A stretch of 64,000 nucleotides of DNA from Draconibacterium sediminis. Its GTDB lineage: Bacteria; Bacteroidota; Bacteroidia; Bacteroidales; Prolixibacteraceae. The position numbers were made by a program, and so were the translations under genes. The stretch lies in NCBI RefSeq assembly GCF_000949475.1, contig NZ_JRHC01000008.1:1-64000 (forward strand). The letters are read 5' to 3'. The notes below the pieces were generated by a model. It saw only the letters and a list, made by a program, of their open reading frames with translations, searched no databases and was not told where the DNA came from. Shown here piece by piece: positions 8,110 to 17,067 of this stretch (the stretch's first letter is position 1; each line of letters starts with the position of its first letter).

Positions 8110-9438
8110 TCACTTTACGAATTTCCACACCGGGCTTGTAACCGAGGCGTAAACTTCTTTCGCAAAATTCATCATGCCGACATAACCGGCCAGTGCTTCT
8201 TTTCTTTCGTGGTTGTGATCGCAAAAACCAAGGCCGAGTTTATGGGCAATCGGGCGCTCTTTTACGCCGCCGATAAACAGGTTGGCACCGGTTAGCTTCA
8301 CAAATTCAGAAAGTTCATTTGGATTGGAATCATCAACAATGATGGTTCCCTCATCACACAAGTCTTTTAGTAGTTTATAGTCTTCTGCATTTCCGGTTTG
8401 CGAGCCAACAACCACTGTTTTCATGCCCAGCAAACGCAATGCTTTTACCAGCGAGATGGCTTTAAAAGCTCCACCTACATAAATGGCTGCCTTTTTGCCT
8501 TCCAGCTTTTGGCGGTAAGGTTGCAGCGCCGGCAACAGTTTTGAGATTTCGTTGGTAACCAGTTCGCGGGCCTTAGCCATCATTTCATCATCTTTGAAAA
8601 ACTTGGCCACTTCGTACAACGCTTCCGACATGTCTTCGATTCCGAAATAGGAAACTTTCATAAAAGGAATGTCGTATTTTTCCTTCATCTCTTTGGCCAG
8701 GTGCATAATCGATCCCGAACACTGAACCACGTTCAACGAGGCTTTATGTGCGCGACGAATCTGTTCAACACGACCATCGCCGGTCATGCACGAAATAATT
8801 TCAACACCCAGTTTTTTGTAATATTCAGCCAAAATCCACAACTCGCCTGCAAGGTTAAAGTCGCCAAGAATGTTGATTGAATATTTTGATGGTGTGTAGT
8901 CGTTGTTTGTTCCAACTAATTTTGAAAGTGCGCCACAAGCTATTTTGTAGCCGTCTTTTTTGGTGCCGTTAAAACCTTCCGACATTACCGGAATAACGTC
9001 GATGCCTTTTTCTTTTGTAACCTGGCGGCAAACGGCTTCAACGTCGTCGCCAATAACTCCGATTATACAGGTTGAAAAAACAAAGGCAGCTTTTGGCTGA
9101 TGTTTGTCGATTAATTCTATAAGGGCGTGATACAATTTCTTTTCGCCGCCAAAAACCACGTCTCTTTCTTTTAAATCGGTGGTAAAACTCAGGCGGTGTA
9201 ACTGTGGTCCCGATGAAAGCGAACCACGAATATCCCAGGTATAAGAAGCGCAACCAACCGGTCCGTGAATAACGTGCAGCGCATCGGCAATTGGATAAAG
9301 CACCACACGCGATCCGCAAAACACACAGGCTCGTTGCGAAACTGACCCTGCCAGACTTTTTTTGTCGCAGGAAATTTCTGCAGCGTCGTTTCCTTTTGTC
9401 AGGATTTGGCTTTCGCGATCTTTTAGATAGTTGCTCAT
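8110..9438 (-). CDS. nifE: NifE, FeMo-cofactor scaffold alpha-type subunit
   Basis: Alpha-like partner of NifN in the cofactor-assembly scaffold. The 442-residue protein shows the NifD/NifE pattern: ACVFCGSR (Cys38, Cys41), IHGPVGCASYTWD (Cys63), FSTCIIGVIGDDVEAV and SEGFNG. The His that ligates FeMo-cofactor in NifD (in an HSYDYGGPYAAFGG context) is replaced by a different sequence (LGLGFCDHNHERKEALAGYVG), as expected for NifE. The gene begins 173 bases after the nifK stop; that spacer holds a long hairpin described separately. Confidence 0.95.
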   Translation of the reverse strand: MSNYLKDRESQILTKGNDAAEISCDKKSLAGSVSQRACVFCGSRVVLYPIADALHVIHGPVGCASYTWDIRGSLSSGPQLHRLSFTTDLKERDVVFGGEKKLYHALIELIDKHQPKAAFVFSTCIIGVIGDDVEAVCRQVTKEKGIDVIPVMSEGFNGTKKDGYKIACGALSKLVGTNNDYTPSKYSINILGDFNLAGELWILAEYYKKLGVEIISCMTGDGRVEQIRRAHKASLNVVQCSGSIMHLAKEMKEKYDIPFMKVSYFGIEDMSEALYEVAKFFKDDEMMAKARELVTNEISKLLPALQPYRQKLEGKKAAIYVGGAFKAISLVKALRLLGMKTVVVGSQTGNAEDYKLLKDLCDEGTIIVDDSNPNELSEFVKLTGANLFIGGVKERPIAHKLGLGFCDHNHERKEALAGYVGMMNFAKEVYASVTSPVWKFVK

Positions 9439-9539
9439 AATTCAAAAGTTAAAAGATGGACGAAGTTGCCTGCAAGCAGGTTTTATCGTAATTACAATTC
9501 TTATTTATTATCTCTGATTCTTTTTATGTAGTGCCATTT

Positions 9540-9590
9540 ATTTCGGGTGAAGTACAGCTGAGAGCGACTCAGCTGCACTCACCTCGAAAT
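9540..9590 (-). promoter_or_regulatory. Long imperfect hairpin in the nifK-nifE spacer
   Basis: The arms 9540-9562 and 9568-9590 pair around a 5-base loop (9563-9567). The core CTCAGCTG/CAGCTGAG is perfect for 8 bases, then AGT/ACT, GGTGA/TCACC and ATTTCG/CGAAAT continue the stem with single-base bulges and one G-U pair in the minus-strand RNA. No U-run follows, so it is not a simple terminator. It lies between the structural genes (HDK) and the assembly genes (EN), a place where a 3'-end stabiliser or RNA processing site would set unequal expression. That role is inference. Confidence 0.6.
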
Positions 9591-9611
9591 GATTTTTGAA
9601 TTATATTGCAA

Positions 9612-10994
9612 CTACATTGTCAATTCGAACGACTCTTCAGGAGACGTAGCATCGATTTTATCCATAATCGCACTAAGCATGCGCTCAAGAATACGGATAC
9701 CACCCAGATAACCTACAGTTGGAAAATAACTGTGGCCAATACGATCAATGATCGGGAATCCTGAACGAACGAATGGAATACCTTCGTCGCGAGCAATGTA
9801 TTTACCGTAGGTGTTACCAATCAGCAAGTCAACAGGCTCTTCCTTAATCCATTGGTGCATCAGGAACATATCGGCAGAAGCTCCGTTGCGAACTTTGGCT
9901 TCAGGAACTTTAGCTTCCAGAATTTCCATTGCACGTGCCGAGAATTTTTTACCCGGTGTTCCGGAAACCACATAAACGGGTTTCATATCCATGTCAACCA
10001 AAAACTCGATCATTGGCAACAAAGTATCAGGATCTCCCCAAAGGGCAACACGCTTACCATACAGGTATTGGTGCATATCGGTGATCACGTCAACCAGCTT
10101 ACCACGCTCTTCAGCAATACATTCAGGAATGGATACTTTTCCGGCAGTGGAAAGTGCCTGGATAAAACGATCGGTTGCTTTTAAACCGATTGGCACGTCA
10201 GTCAATTCAAACGGAACTTTACATTTGTTGTCGAGCGCAACAGCTGCACTTTTTGTTGCCCACTCTCCCATTGCTACAGTTTTCATACTGTCGCCCATGC
10301 TTACAATTTCTTCGCGTGTTGTTCCGCCTTTCGGGTACATTTTATATGTTCCGTCCATTGGTGTATCCAAAACGTCTGAAGTATCGGGCAGCAGAACTGT
10401 TTTCAGTTTCATTAAACCGGCAATACGTTTCAGCTCGCGCATATCCGATGGTTCAACCCAACCCGATAGCATGTTTACCTGACGTAATTTTTCGTCTGTT
10501 TTAAACGAAAAATATTTTACGAATGCCTCCAGCATATTTGCATAACCGGTAACGTGCGATCCAACATAACTCGGGGTTGAAGCCTGAACAACGAATTTTC
10601 CTTCAGGAATTTTTCCATCGTCCTGTGCTTTTTTAACGATCTGTCCAAGGTCGTCGCCAATTGTTTCTGATAAACAAGTTGAGTGAACGGCAATGATATC
10701 AGGATCGTAAATTCCAAAAATATTATCGATCGCCTGCAGCAGGTTAGCTTGTCCACCAAACACTGATGATCCTTCGGTGAATGAACTTGTTGCAGCCATT
10801 ACAGGCTCTTTATAGTGTCTTGTTAAAGTACTTCTGTGGTATGAACAGCAGCCTTGCGAACCGTGACTGTGTGGTAAACAACCGTGTACTCCAAGAGCAG
10901 CGTACATGGCACCAACCGGCTGGCAGGTTTTTGCCGGGTTAACCGTTAGTGCTTTTCTTTCTTTTACTTCGCTTGTTGTATGTCGTAATAACAT
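9612..10994 (-). CDS. nifK: Nitrogenase MoFe protein beta chain NifK
   Basis: Beta subunit of the MoFe protein, contributing half of the P-cluster ligands. The protein has 460 residues, the short form that lacks the N-terminal extension of Azotobacter NifK. P-cluster cysteines are Cys24 (CQPVGAMYA), Cys49 (HGSQGCCSYHR) and Cys107 (STCLSETIGDD); their spacing equals that of Cys70, Cys95 and Cys153 of the Azotobacter protein minus 46. SSFTEGSSVFGG is conserved. It starts 139 bases after nifD. The short form, together with the insertion in NifD, places the enzyme with the Clostridium-like anaerobe nitrogenases. Confidence 0.96.
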   Translation of the reverse strand: MLLRHTTSEVKERKALTVNPAKTCQPVGAMYAALGVHGCLPHSHGSQGCCSYHRSTLTRHYKEPVMAATSSFTEGSSVFGGQANLLQAIDNIFGIYDPDIIAVHSTCLSETIGDDLGQIVKKAQDDGKIPEGKFVVQASTPSYVGSHVTGYANMLEAFVKYFSFKTDEKLRQVNMLSGWVEPSDMRELKRIAGLMKLKTVLLPDTSDVLDTPMDGTYKMYPKGGTTREEIVSMGDSMKTVAMGEWATKSAAVALDNKCKVPFELTDVPIGLKATDRFIQALSTAGKVSIPECIAEERGKLVDVITDMHQYLYGKRVALWGDPDTLLPMIEFLVDMDMKPVYVVSGTPGKKFSARAMEILEAKVPEAKVRNGASADMFLMHQWIKEEPVDLLIGNTYGKYIARDEGIPFVRSGFPIIDRIGHSYFPTVGYLGGIRILERMLSAIMDKIDATSPEESFELTM

Positions 10995-11091
10995 GATTTC
11001 AATTTTTAATGATTATTGATTATCGATTTATGGGAATCCAAGAATCCGTTTATGCCCCGACGAACTCCGTTGCCGGGACTCGTTCGACTTA

Positions 11092-11126
11092 ATGATTTTC
11101 AGTCGTCTTCAGACTCCCAAAATCAT
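11092..11126. repeat. Stem-loop in the nifD-nifK spacer
   Basis: ATGATTTT (11092-11099) pairs with AAAATCAT (11119-11126), enclosing a second pairing AGTC (11101-11104) / GACT (11112-11115). The 139-base spacer between nifD and nifK is unusually long for two subunits of one complex, and also contains G+C-rich palindromic words near 11055-11080. No U-run terminator is seen. It may fine-tune mRNA stability between nifD and nifK, or be a degenerate intergenic repeat. Confidence 0.4.
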
Positions 11127-11133
11127 AGTCTCA

Positions 11134-12765
11134 CTAAGCGTCAACGGTTACACTTCCAACAATCTCCGGCTCGTTCTTCCAGGGTGCATCAACCAGTTTC
11201 CAGATATCGGTAGCCAGCATACGTTCCATTTCTTTGTAGAAATTTATTGCACCGCCAAAGGCAGCGTAAGGACCACCGTAGTCGTAAGAGTGAAGCTGTT
11301 TTAATGGCACACCATATTTCTGTACCACATATTTCTCTTTAATACCTGCACAGAAAAGATCAGGTTTGTAGAACTCGATCAGCTTTTCAGTTTCCCAGTG
11401 GTTTACATCGTCGATTACCAGCGAGTTTTTCTGCATATCAGGCATCATACCTTTGTATTCTTTAAACTCGTATCCTTTGGCTTCCAGCTCAGCTTTTTTT
11501 GCAACCAGATCGTCGCGGAAATTTTCTTCGTCTTTGCTAACCACAAGATCTTCGATGTTACGTGTATCGGCGTCGATTTTAATGTTCGGAATTACTTCAC
11601 GTCCTTCGTAATCGTCTCGGTGAGCAAACTCGTATCCTGCAGAAACTACACGAACACCCAGTTCGGTAAACAGATCCTGGTAGTGGTGTGCACGCGATCC
11701 ACCTACGAACATCATTGCCAGTTTACCTTCAACTTTTGGTTTAACAGCTGCGGCAACGGCTTTAACTTTCAACTGCTCGCGTTCGATAACCTCTTCAACT
11801 TTTGCAGATAATTCCTCATCTCCAAAGTAATCGGCTATTTTGCGTAACGATTTTGCAGTAGAATCAGCACCAATGAAGTTTACTTTAATCCACGGAATAC
11901 CGTATTTCTCTTCCATCATCTCGGCGATGTAGTTGATTGAACGGTGACACATTACCATGTTAAGGTCGGCAGTGTGCGAGTAGGCAAAACTTTCAACGGT
12001 TGAGTTACCACTATATGTTGATAGCAGAGTAAGACCACATTCCTCGAAAATCCGTTCAATTTCGAAAGCATCACCACCAATGTTGTACTCACCCATCAGG
12101 TTCACCTGGAATTTACCGGTACGCTCGCGCTCGGTGTTACCTACAACGTGTTTGAAAATTCCGTTGTTGGCAATGTGGTGACCAGCCGACTGTGATACTC
12201 CACGGTAACCTTCGCAGCTAAATCCAAATATGTTAATTCCAAGTTCAGCTTTCATATCGCGGGCAACAGCGTGAACGTCGTCACCAATCAAACCAACCGG
12301 ACAAGTTGAGAAAATACCGATTGAAGTTGGTTTAAACATATCGTAAGCTTCGCGAATTGCGTCTTTCAATTTTGCTTCGCCACCAAAAACGATGTTCTCG
12401 TCCTGCATATCGGTAGAAAAGGCGTAAGTCATAAAGTTGGGCTCACCTTCAGCAGGTCGGGTTTGGTTACGCCGGGTTAACCAGGCATAAAAACTACAAC
12501 CAATCGGGCCGTGTACCAGGTTGATGATGTCGCTTGTAGGTCCTAAAACCACACCCTTACATCCTGCATATGTACACCCGCGCTGCGTGATAATACCCGG
12601 AATCGTTCTAATGTTAGCACCAATTTCCTGGCTCTGGGCAGGATCATTGATCACCATTCCTTTCGACCTTTTCTTGGCTACTTTTCGCGGATATTTTGCC
12701 AGAATCTCTTCCTTCAGCTTCGAAGGATCGGGCAATCCGTTTGTATAATCTATTTTATTAGGCAT
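11134..12765 (-). CDS. nifD: Nitrogenase MoFe protein alpha chain NifD
   Basis: Catalytic alpha subunit carrying FeMo-cofactor. The 543-residue protein has P-cluster cysteines Cys64 (RGCTYAGCKG), Cys90 (HGPIGCSFYAW) and Cys155 (FSTCPVGLIGDDV). FeMo-cofactor is bound by Cys273 (MCHRSINYI) and His492 (LHSYDYGGPYAAFGG); the conserved second-shell His is in AGHHIANN near 196. Relative to the Azotobacter chain there is an insertion of about 50 residues near 395-450, charged and helical, as in Clostridium pasteurianum. These ligands mark a molybdenum enzyme rather than VnfD or AnfD. The gene follows nifI2 after 16 bases. Confidence 0.97.
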   Translation of the reverse strand: MPNKIDYTNGLPDPSKLKEEILAKYPRKVAKKRSKGMVINDPAQSQEIGANIRTIPGIITQRGCTYAGCKGVVLGPTSDIINLVHGPIGCSFYAWLTRRNQTRPAEGEPNFMTYAFSTDMQDENIVFGGEAKLKDAIREAYDMFKPTSIGIFSTCPVGLIGDDVHAVARDMKAELGINIFGFSCEGYRGVSQSAGHHIANNGIFKHVVGNTERERTGKFQVNLMGEYNIGGDAFEIERIFEECGLTLLSTYSGNSTVESFAYSHTADLNMVMCHRSINYIAEMMEEKYGIPWIKVNFIGADSTAKSLRKIADYFGDEELSAKVEEVIEREQLKVKAVAAAVKPKVEGKLAMMFVGGSRAHHYQDLFTELGVRVVSAGYEFAHRDDYEGREVIPNIKIDADTRNIEDLVVSKDEENFRDDLVAKKAELEAKGYEFKEYKGMMPDMQKNSLVIDDVNHWETEKLIEFYKPDLFCAGIKEKYVVQKYGVPLKQLHSYDYGGPYAAFGGAINFYKEMERMLATDIWKLVDAPWKNEPEIVGSVTVDA

Positions 12766-12781
12766 AATTTTGTCTTTTTAA

Positions 12782-13156
12782 TTAAAGGATTGTTGTACCC
12801 GTTTCACCCGTACGAACCCTGTAGGTATCATCCAACGGAAGAACAAATATTTTTCCGTCGCCGGGAGCCGGTGTCTGATTCACTTCGATAATCGTATCAA
12901 TCGTTAACTGTACATTGTGGTCGGAAACCGCAATGTTTAGTACACGCTGAGGTCTCAGTCTGGGTTCTTTTCCGAGGTGGGTAAGTGCTTCAGGCATATC
13001 CTGCTTTGCACCTTCCAGAACCTGCGCATCCCAAAAACCTTTTCCGCGTCCGAAAACTTTTCCGGTTGCCGTCATCGAAGTGATTCCGGCTGCGGTAAGA
13101 GCCCGTTTAGTTGCATTCATTTTATCGATCCTGATGATCGCCAATACCATCTTCAT
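12782..13156 (-). CDS. nifI2: PII-family nitrogenase regulator NifI2
   Basis: A 124-residue GlnB-family protein. With NifI1 it forms a complex that binds and inhibits the MoFe protein when 2-oxoglutarate is low, giving ammonia switch-off without DraT/DraG (known from methanogens). The N-terminus (MKMVLAIIRIDKMNATKRAL) and the C-terminal GDGKIFVLPLDDTYRVRTGETG are PII hallmarks. The T-loop region (about 40-75) is longer than in GlnB and lacks the uridylylated Tyr context, typical of NifI2. Location between nifH and nifD is diagnostic. Confidence 0.94.
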   Translation of the reverse strand: MKMVLAIIRIDKMNATKRALTAAGITSMTATGKVFGRGKGFWDAQVLEGAKQDMPEALTHLGKEPRLRPQRVLNIAVSDHNVQLTIDTIIEVNQTPAPGDGKIFVLPLDDTYRVRTGETGTTIL

Positions 13157-13174
13157 AGTCGTACAGTTTTAAGA

Positions 13175-13501
13175 TTATAATTCTTTTGTTCCACGGCTAA
13201 TGGTGTAGGCCTCTTCTACCGAGGTCACAAATATTTTTCCATCACCAAATGCTCCTTTTGGCTCCGAGCGGGCAGCTTCCATAATGGTGCTGATTGCAAA
13301 ATCTTTGTCTTCGTCTTTAATTACCATGATCAACATCTCTTTCGGAAGTTCATCGTAGGTAACATCACCGATTTTAATACCGCGTTGTTTACCACGTCCC
13401 ACAACAGGGATTTTTGTAACGGCAATGTAACCGGCCTCGAACAGGGCTTTCAGTACTTTACTTGATTTCTCTGGGCGTATAATAGCTCTTATCATTAACA
13501 T
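13175..13501 (-). CDS. nifI1: PII-family nitrogenase regulator NifI1
   Basis: A 108-residue GlnB-family protein, partner of NifI2. PII features: MIRAIIRPEKSSKVLKALFEAG at the N-terminus, VVGRGKQRGI at the T-loop base, and GAFGDGKIFVTSVEEAYTISRG at the C-terminus, which forms the nucleotide-binding B and C loops. The start is the ATG at 13501 (Met-Leu-Met) or the ATG at 13495. It lies 32 bases after nifH and 18 bases before nifI2. Expected to sense 2-oxoglutarate and ATP/ADP and to gate nitrogenase activity post-translationally. Confidence 0.94.
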   Translation of the reverse strand: MLMIRAIIRPEKSSKVLKALFEAGYIAVTKIPVVGRGKQRGIKIGDVTYDELPKEMLIMVIKDEDKDFAISTIMEAARSEPKGAFGDGKIFVTSVEEAYTISRGTKEL

Positions 13502-13533
13502 AACTACAAATTCTTTAATGGGTTAATACTTAA

Positions 13534-14457
<924 letters not shown>

Positions 14458-14527
14458 CTAATGCATTGATTATCTGCAACTAAAAAAATATTGAAAATTT
14501 TATTCCCAGCAACATTCATGAGGATTA

Positions 14528-14547
14528 ATCCTACATTTTTGTAGGAT
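14528..14547. promoter_or_regulatory. Inverted repeat 1 upstream of nifH, candidate activator site
   Basis: ATCCTACA (14528-14535) and TGTAGGAT (14540-14547) are perfect 8-base arms around TTTT. The centre lies about 148 bases upstream of the predicted nifH start site, within the usual range of sigma-54 enhancer sites. The motif differs from the proteobacterial NifA site TGT-N10-ACA. Binding by the NifA-like protein is inferred. Confidence 0.5.
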
Positions 14548-14629
14548 GAAACCGTAATACACACAATAAGGTGGAAAATTTTAAGAAGCCCATGTTTAAA
14601 GGGCATTCGGGGTGTTAACATTGAGGTAA

Positions 14630-14645
14630 CCTACATTTTGGTAGG
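14630..14645. promoter_or_regulatory. Inverted repeat 2 upstream of nifH, candidate activator site
   Basis: CCTAC (14630-14634) and GTAGG (14641-14645) repeat the core of inverted repeat 1 with the same inner sequence ATTTT and one base changed next to the right arm (CCTACATTTTGGTAGG against CCTACATTTTTGTAGG). Its core begins exactly 100 bases from the core of repeat 1 (14530). Two matching sites at this spacing upstream of a sigma-54 promoter suggest a pair of enhancer sites. Confidence 0.5.
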
Positions 14646-14662
14646 AAATGAATATGTACAAA

Positions 14663-14698
14663 AAAGGATGACATCTTTTTAAAAAGATGTCATCCTTT
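14663..14698 (-). terminator. Terminator of the acetyltransferase gene (36-base perfect palindrome)
   Basis: Arms AAAGGATGACATCTTTTT and its exact complement form an 18-base perfect inverted repeat with no spacer. On the minus strand the stem is followed by TTTTTTG, a good intrinsic terminator 25 bases past the acetyltransferase stop. It insulates the nif promoter from the upstream genes. Confidence 0.85.
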
Positions 14699-14722
14699 AT
14701 ACCAACTGAAATTACTTATTAT

Positions 14723-15190
14723 CTATAATTGATTTTCCCAGAAGAAATTATTGGGTTCGCATTCCTTAAATCCGGCCTTGCGGTATAGGTTTTGGGCTTT
14801 AAAATTATCGTGACGCACTTCGAGGTTTATGCGGCAGTATCCGTTTTCTTCGGCATACTTTTCAATGCCTTTTAGCAGAAACAGGCCAACTCCCTGCTGC
14901 CGGAAGTGAGGCGATACAATTAAATCGTGGATATTAATTAGCGGACTGGCTTTCCAGGTTGAAAAATTCAGGTTGCAATTGGCCAGCCCTGCAAAATTGT
15001 CGCCAATACAAACAAAAAAACCCATGTATGCCGAATGCCGTCTCAGGCCTTCAATAATTTTGGGGCCAAGACCTTCGGGCATCGATTCGCGAATTCCCAT
15101 CTCATCTTCCATGTAATCATTTAAAAGATGAACCACCTGCTCGCAATGAACGGGATTTTGCAAATCAACCTGAATGAGTTTCTTTTCCAT
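14723..15190 (-). CDS. GNAT-family N-acetyltransferase
   Basis: A 155-residue cytoplasmic protein of the Gcn5-related acetyltransferase fold. The acetyl-CoA-binding motif is seen near residues 94-112 (VSPHFRQQGVGLFLLKGIE, with the R/Q-x-x-G-x-G/A pattern), followed by the typical C-terminal FKAQNLYRKAGFKE. Substrate cannot be told. It sits 73 bases downstream of the NifA-like gene on the same strand and is closed by a strong terminator, so it is probably expressed with the regulator. Whether it modifies a nif protein or is an unrelated passenger is unknown. Confidence 0.88.
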   Translation of the reverse strand: MEKKLIQVDLQNPVHCEQVVHLLNDYMEDEMGIRESMPEGLGPKIIEGLRRHSAYMGFFVCIGDNFAGLANCNLNFSTWKASPLINIHDLIVSPHFRQQGVGLFLLKGIEKYAEENGYCRINLEVRHDNFKAQNLYRKAGFKECEPNNFFWENQL

Positions 15191-15263
15191 ATCACAATGC
15201 TTTAATGATTAATTGCTTCAATGCGTTAATATTTAAGCATTAACGAATTTAAGCATTCTCGCA

Positions 15264-16820
15264 TTAAACTTTGTACCTCCACGCATCAATTTCGTATTTT
15301 TTCAAGCGCGTGCCCAGCATCCGTTCGGTTATTCTTAACTCCTCGGCAGCTTTGGTAATATTTCCTTTTGTTGATGTTAGTGCATCGCGAATCAATTGTT
15401 TCTCCACCTGCTCAACGGTATACATCATGCCGCCTTTCGAGCTAGTATTCGACGAATGAGCTGTTTGCAACGACGGTGGTAAATTGTAACTGTGAATCAC
15501 ATTATCGGTACTTAAAATACACGCCCGCTCAATACAGTTTTCCAGCTCGCGAATGTTACCCGGCCATTTGTACACCATCAGCATATCGAGCGCAGAAGTG
15601 GTAATTCGTTTAATTTTTGTTTGGTTCTCTTTGTTGAATTTGCCAATAAAATGATCAACCAGCTGAGGAATATCATCGCGGCGCTCGCGCAACGACGGAA
15701 TATAAATCGGAAATACATTAATCCGGTAATACAAATCTTCGCGAAACTCTTCGTTTTCGATCATTTCTTCCAATTTCCGGTTGGTTGCACAGATAATCCG
15801 CACATCCGACTTAATGGTTTGCGTACCTCCTACCCGCTCAAACTCGCGCTGCTGGATCATCCGCAAAAGTTTCACCTGTGTCGACAAGGGGATATCACCA
15901 ATCTCATCCAGGAAAATAGTGCCGCCGTTGGCCAGCTCAAAACGACCTTTGCGCTGCGTATCGGCACCTGTAAACGCTCCTTTTTCGTGTCCGAACAACT
16001 CGCTCTCAATTAACGATTCGGGCAAGGCCGAGCAGTTTACTTTTATAAAGTTTTTTCCTTTCCGGGTACTGGCTTCGTGAATGGCATCGGCCACCAGTTC
16101 CTTACCCACACCACTTTCTCCACGAATAAGAACGGTTGAACTGGTTTTTCCAACCATTTGAACCAACGAAAATACATCGCGCATTTTCCCCGAGTTCCCG
16201 ATCATATTCATGTGCTTTTGCCCCGATATCTTGCTTTCCAGCTCCAGGTTTTTTTGCTTCAGCGTCTCCAGTTCTTCCAGTCTTTCCTGGCGGTGTAAAG
16301 TGGCGCGTATCACCATCGAACCGATAATAGACAGTAGTCGTGTACCCTCATCAACACTGATGTACGGATTATAAACACGGGCAAAACTCAATGTTCCGGT
16401 AACTCTTCCTTCATCAATAACCGGCACACACACAAAAGTTAGTTCTTTACCGTCTTTGTAAAGCTCCTGGTTTGTACGGTTCAAAAACAACGATGACTTA
16501 GATATCTTTTCAACCACAACAGGCCGCGCCATTTCAACCACTTTCCCAATGATTCCTTCGCCCAGTTTATATTTCGCCCGAGCCTGCTGGCTGGTATTTA
16601 CACCATAAGCGGCTTCCATATAAATATGTTCATCCTCGCGGTTTAAAATGGTTAAAAAACAGCGTTCGGCACCAAGGTACTCTGCCACCATTTTAACAAT
16701 GGTATTCAAGTCATTTTTGAATTGTTTGCTCTGAATTAATCGCTGACTTATATCAAAAAGCAGCGTCATTTCACTCAGACCATAACATTCTTCACCGCCC
16801 TTTCTGCATTTAATTTCCAT
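15264..16820 (-). CDS. NifA-like sigma-54-dependent transcriptional activator
   Basis: A 518-residue enhancer-binding protein that should drive the nif promoter. Domains: GAF sensor (about residues 20-175), AAA+ ATPase (about 205-435) with Walker A GESGVGKE, the sigma-54 contact loop GAFTGA, Walker B FLDEIG and the arginine-finger segment, and a Fis-type helix-turn-helix (about 465-515; NITKAAEELRITERMLGTRLKKYEI, in which ERMLGTRLKKY matches NifA proteins). The interdomain linker has no cysteines, unlike oxygen-sensing rhizobial NifA, and no nifL is present. The ATG at 16820 is preferred to a GTG at 16838. Specific assignment as NifA rests on adjacency to nifH and the HTH. Confidence 0.88.
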   Translation of the reverse strand: MEIKCRKGGEECYGLSEMTLLFDISQRLIQSKQFKNDLNTIVKMVAEYLGAERCFLTILNREDEHIYMEAAYGVNTSQQARAKYKLGEGIIGKVVEMARPVVVEKISKSSLFLNRTNQELYKDGKELTFVCVPVIDEGRVTGTLSFARVYNPYISVDEGTRLLSIIGSMVIRATLHRQERLEELETLKQKNLELESKISGQKHMNMIGNSGKMRDVFSLVQMVGKTSSTVLIRGESGVGKELVADAIHEASTRKGKNFIKVNCSALPESLIESELFGHEKGAFTGADTQRKGRFELANGGTIFLDEIGDIPLSTQVKLLRMIQQREFERVGGTQTIKSDVRIICATNRKLEEMIENEEFREDLYYRINVFPIYIPSLRERRDDIPQLVDHFIGKFNKENQTKIKRITTSALDMLMVYKWPGNIRELENCIERACILSTDNVIHSYNLPPSLQTAHSSNTSSKGGMMYTVEQVEKQLIRDALTSTKGNITKAAEELRITERMLGTRLKKYEIDAWRYKV

Positions 16821-17067
16821 AGAAAAGCTATTATACACCTATTCAACTCCAGCAAATTTCACTAATAAAACAGATATATGTAATCATTTCGATTTCTTTT
16901 CAATCATTTTAACACTTTATTAATCTTTTGCATACCATTTAGAAAGCCACCAGCCATCTATTTTATCAAACTAACATTAATGCACCATCGGAATTAATGA
17001 TTGCCAAACGATTTGGAATTCATCCAAAAACCGTATTTTCGTTACTATATTCAAATACTCCAGAAAA

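Noticed and set aside
9523-9538. TGGCAC on the minus strand in the nifK-nifE spacer as a sigma-54 promoter for nifE
   Set aside because: There is no GC at the required distance; only an A-run follows.
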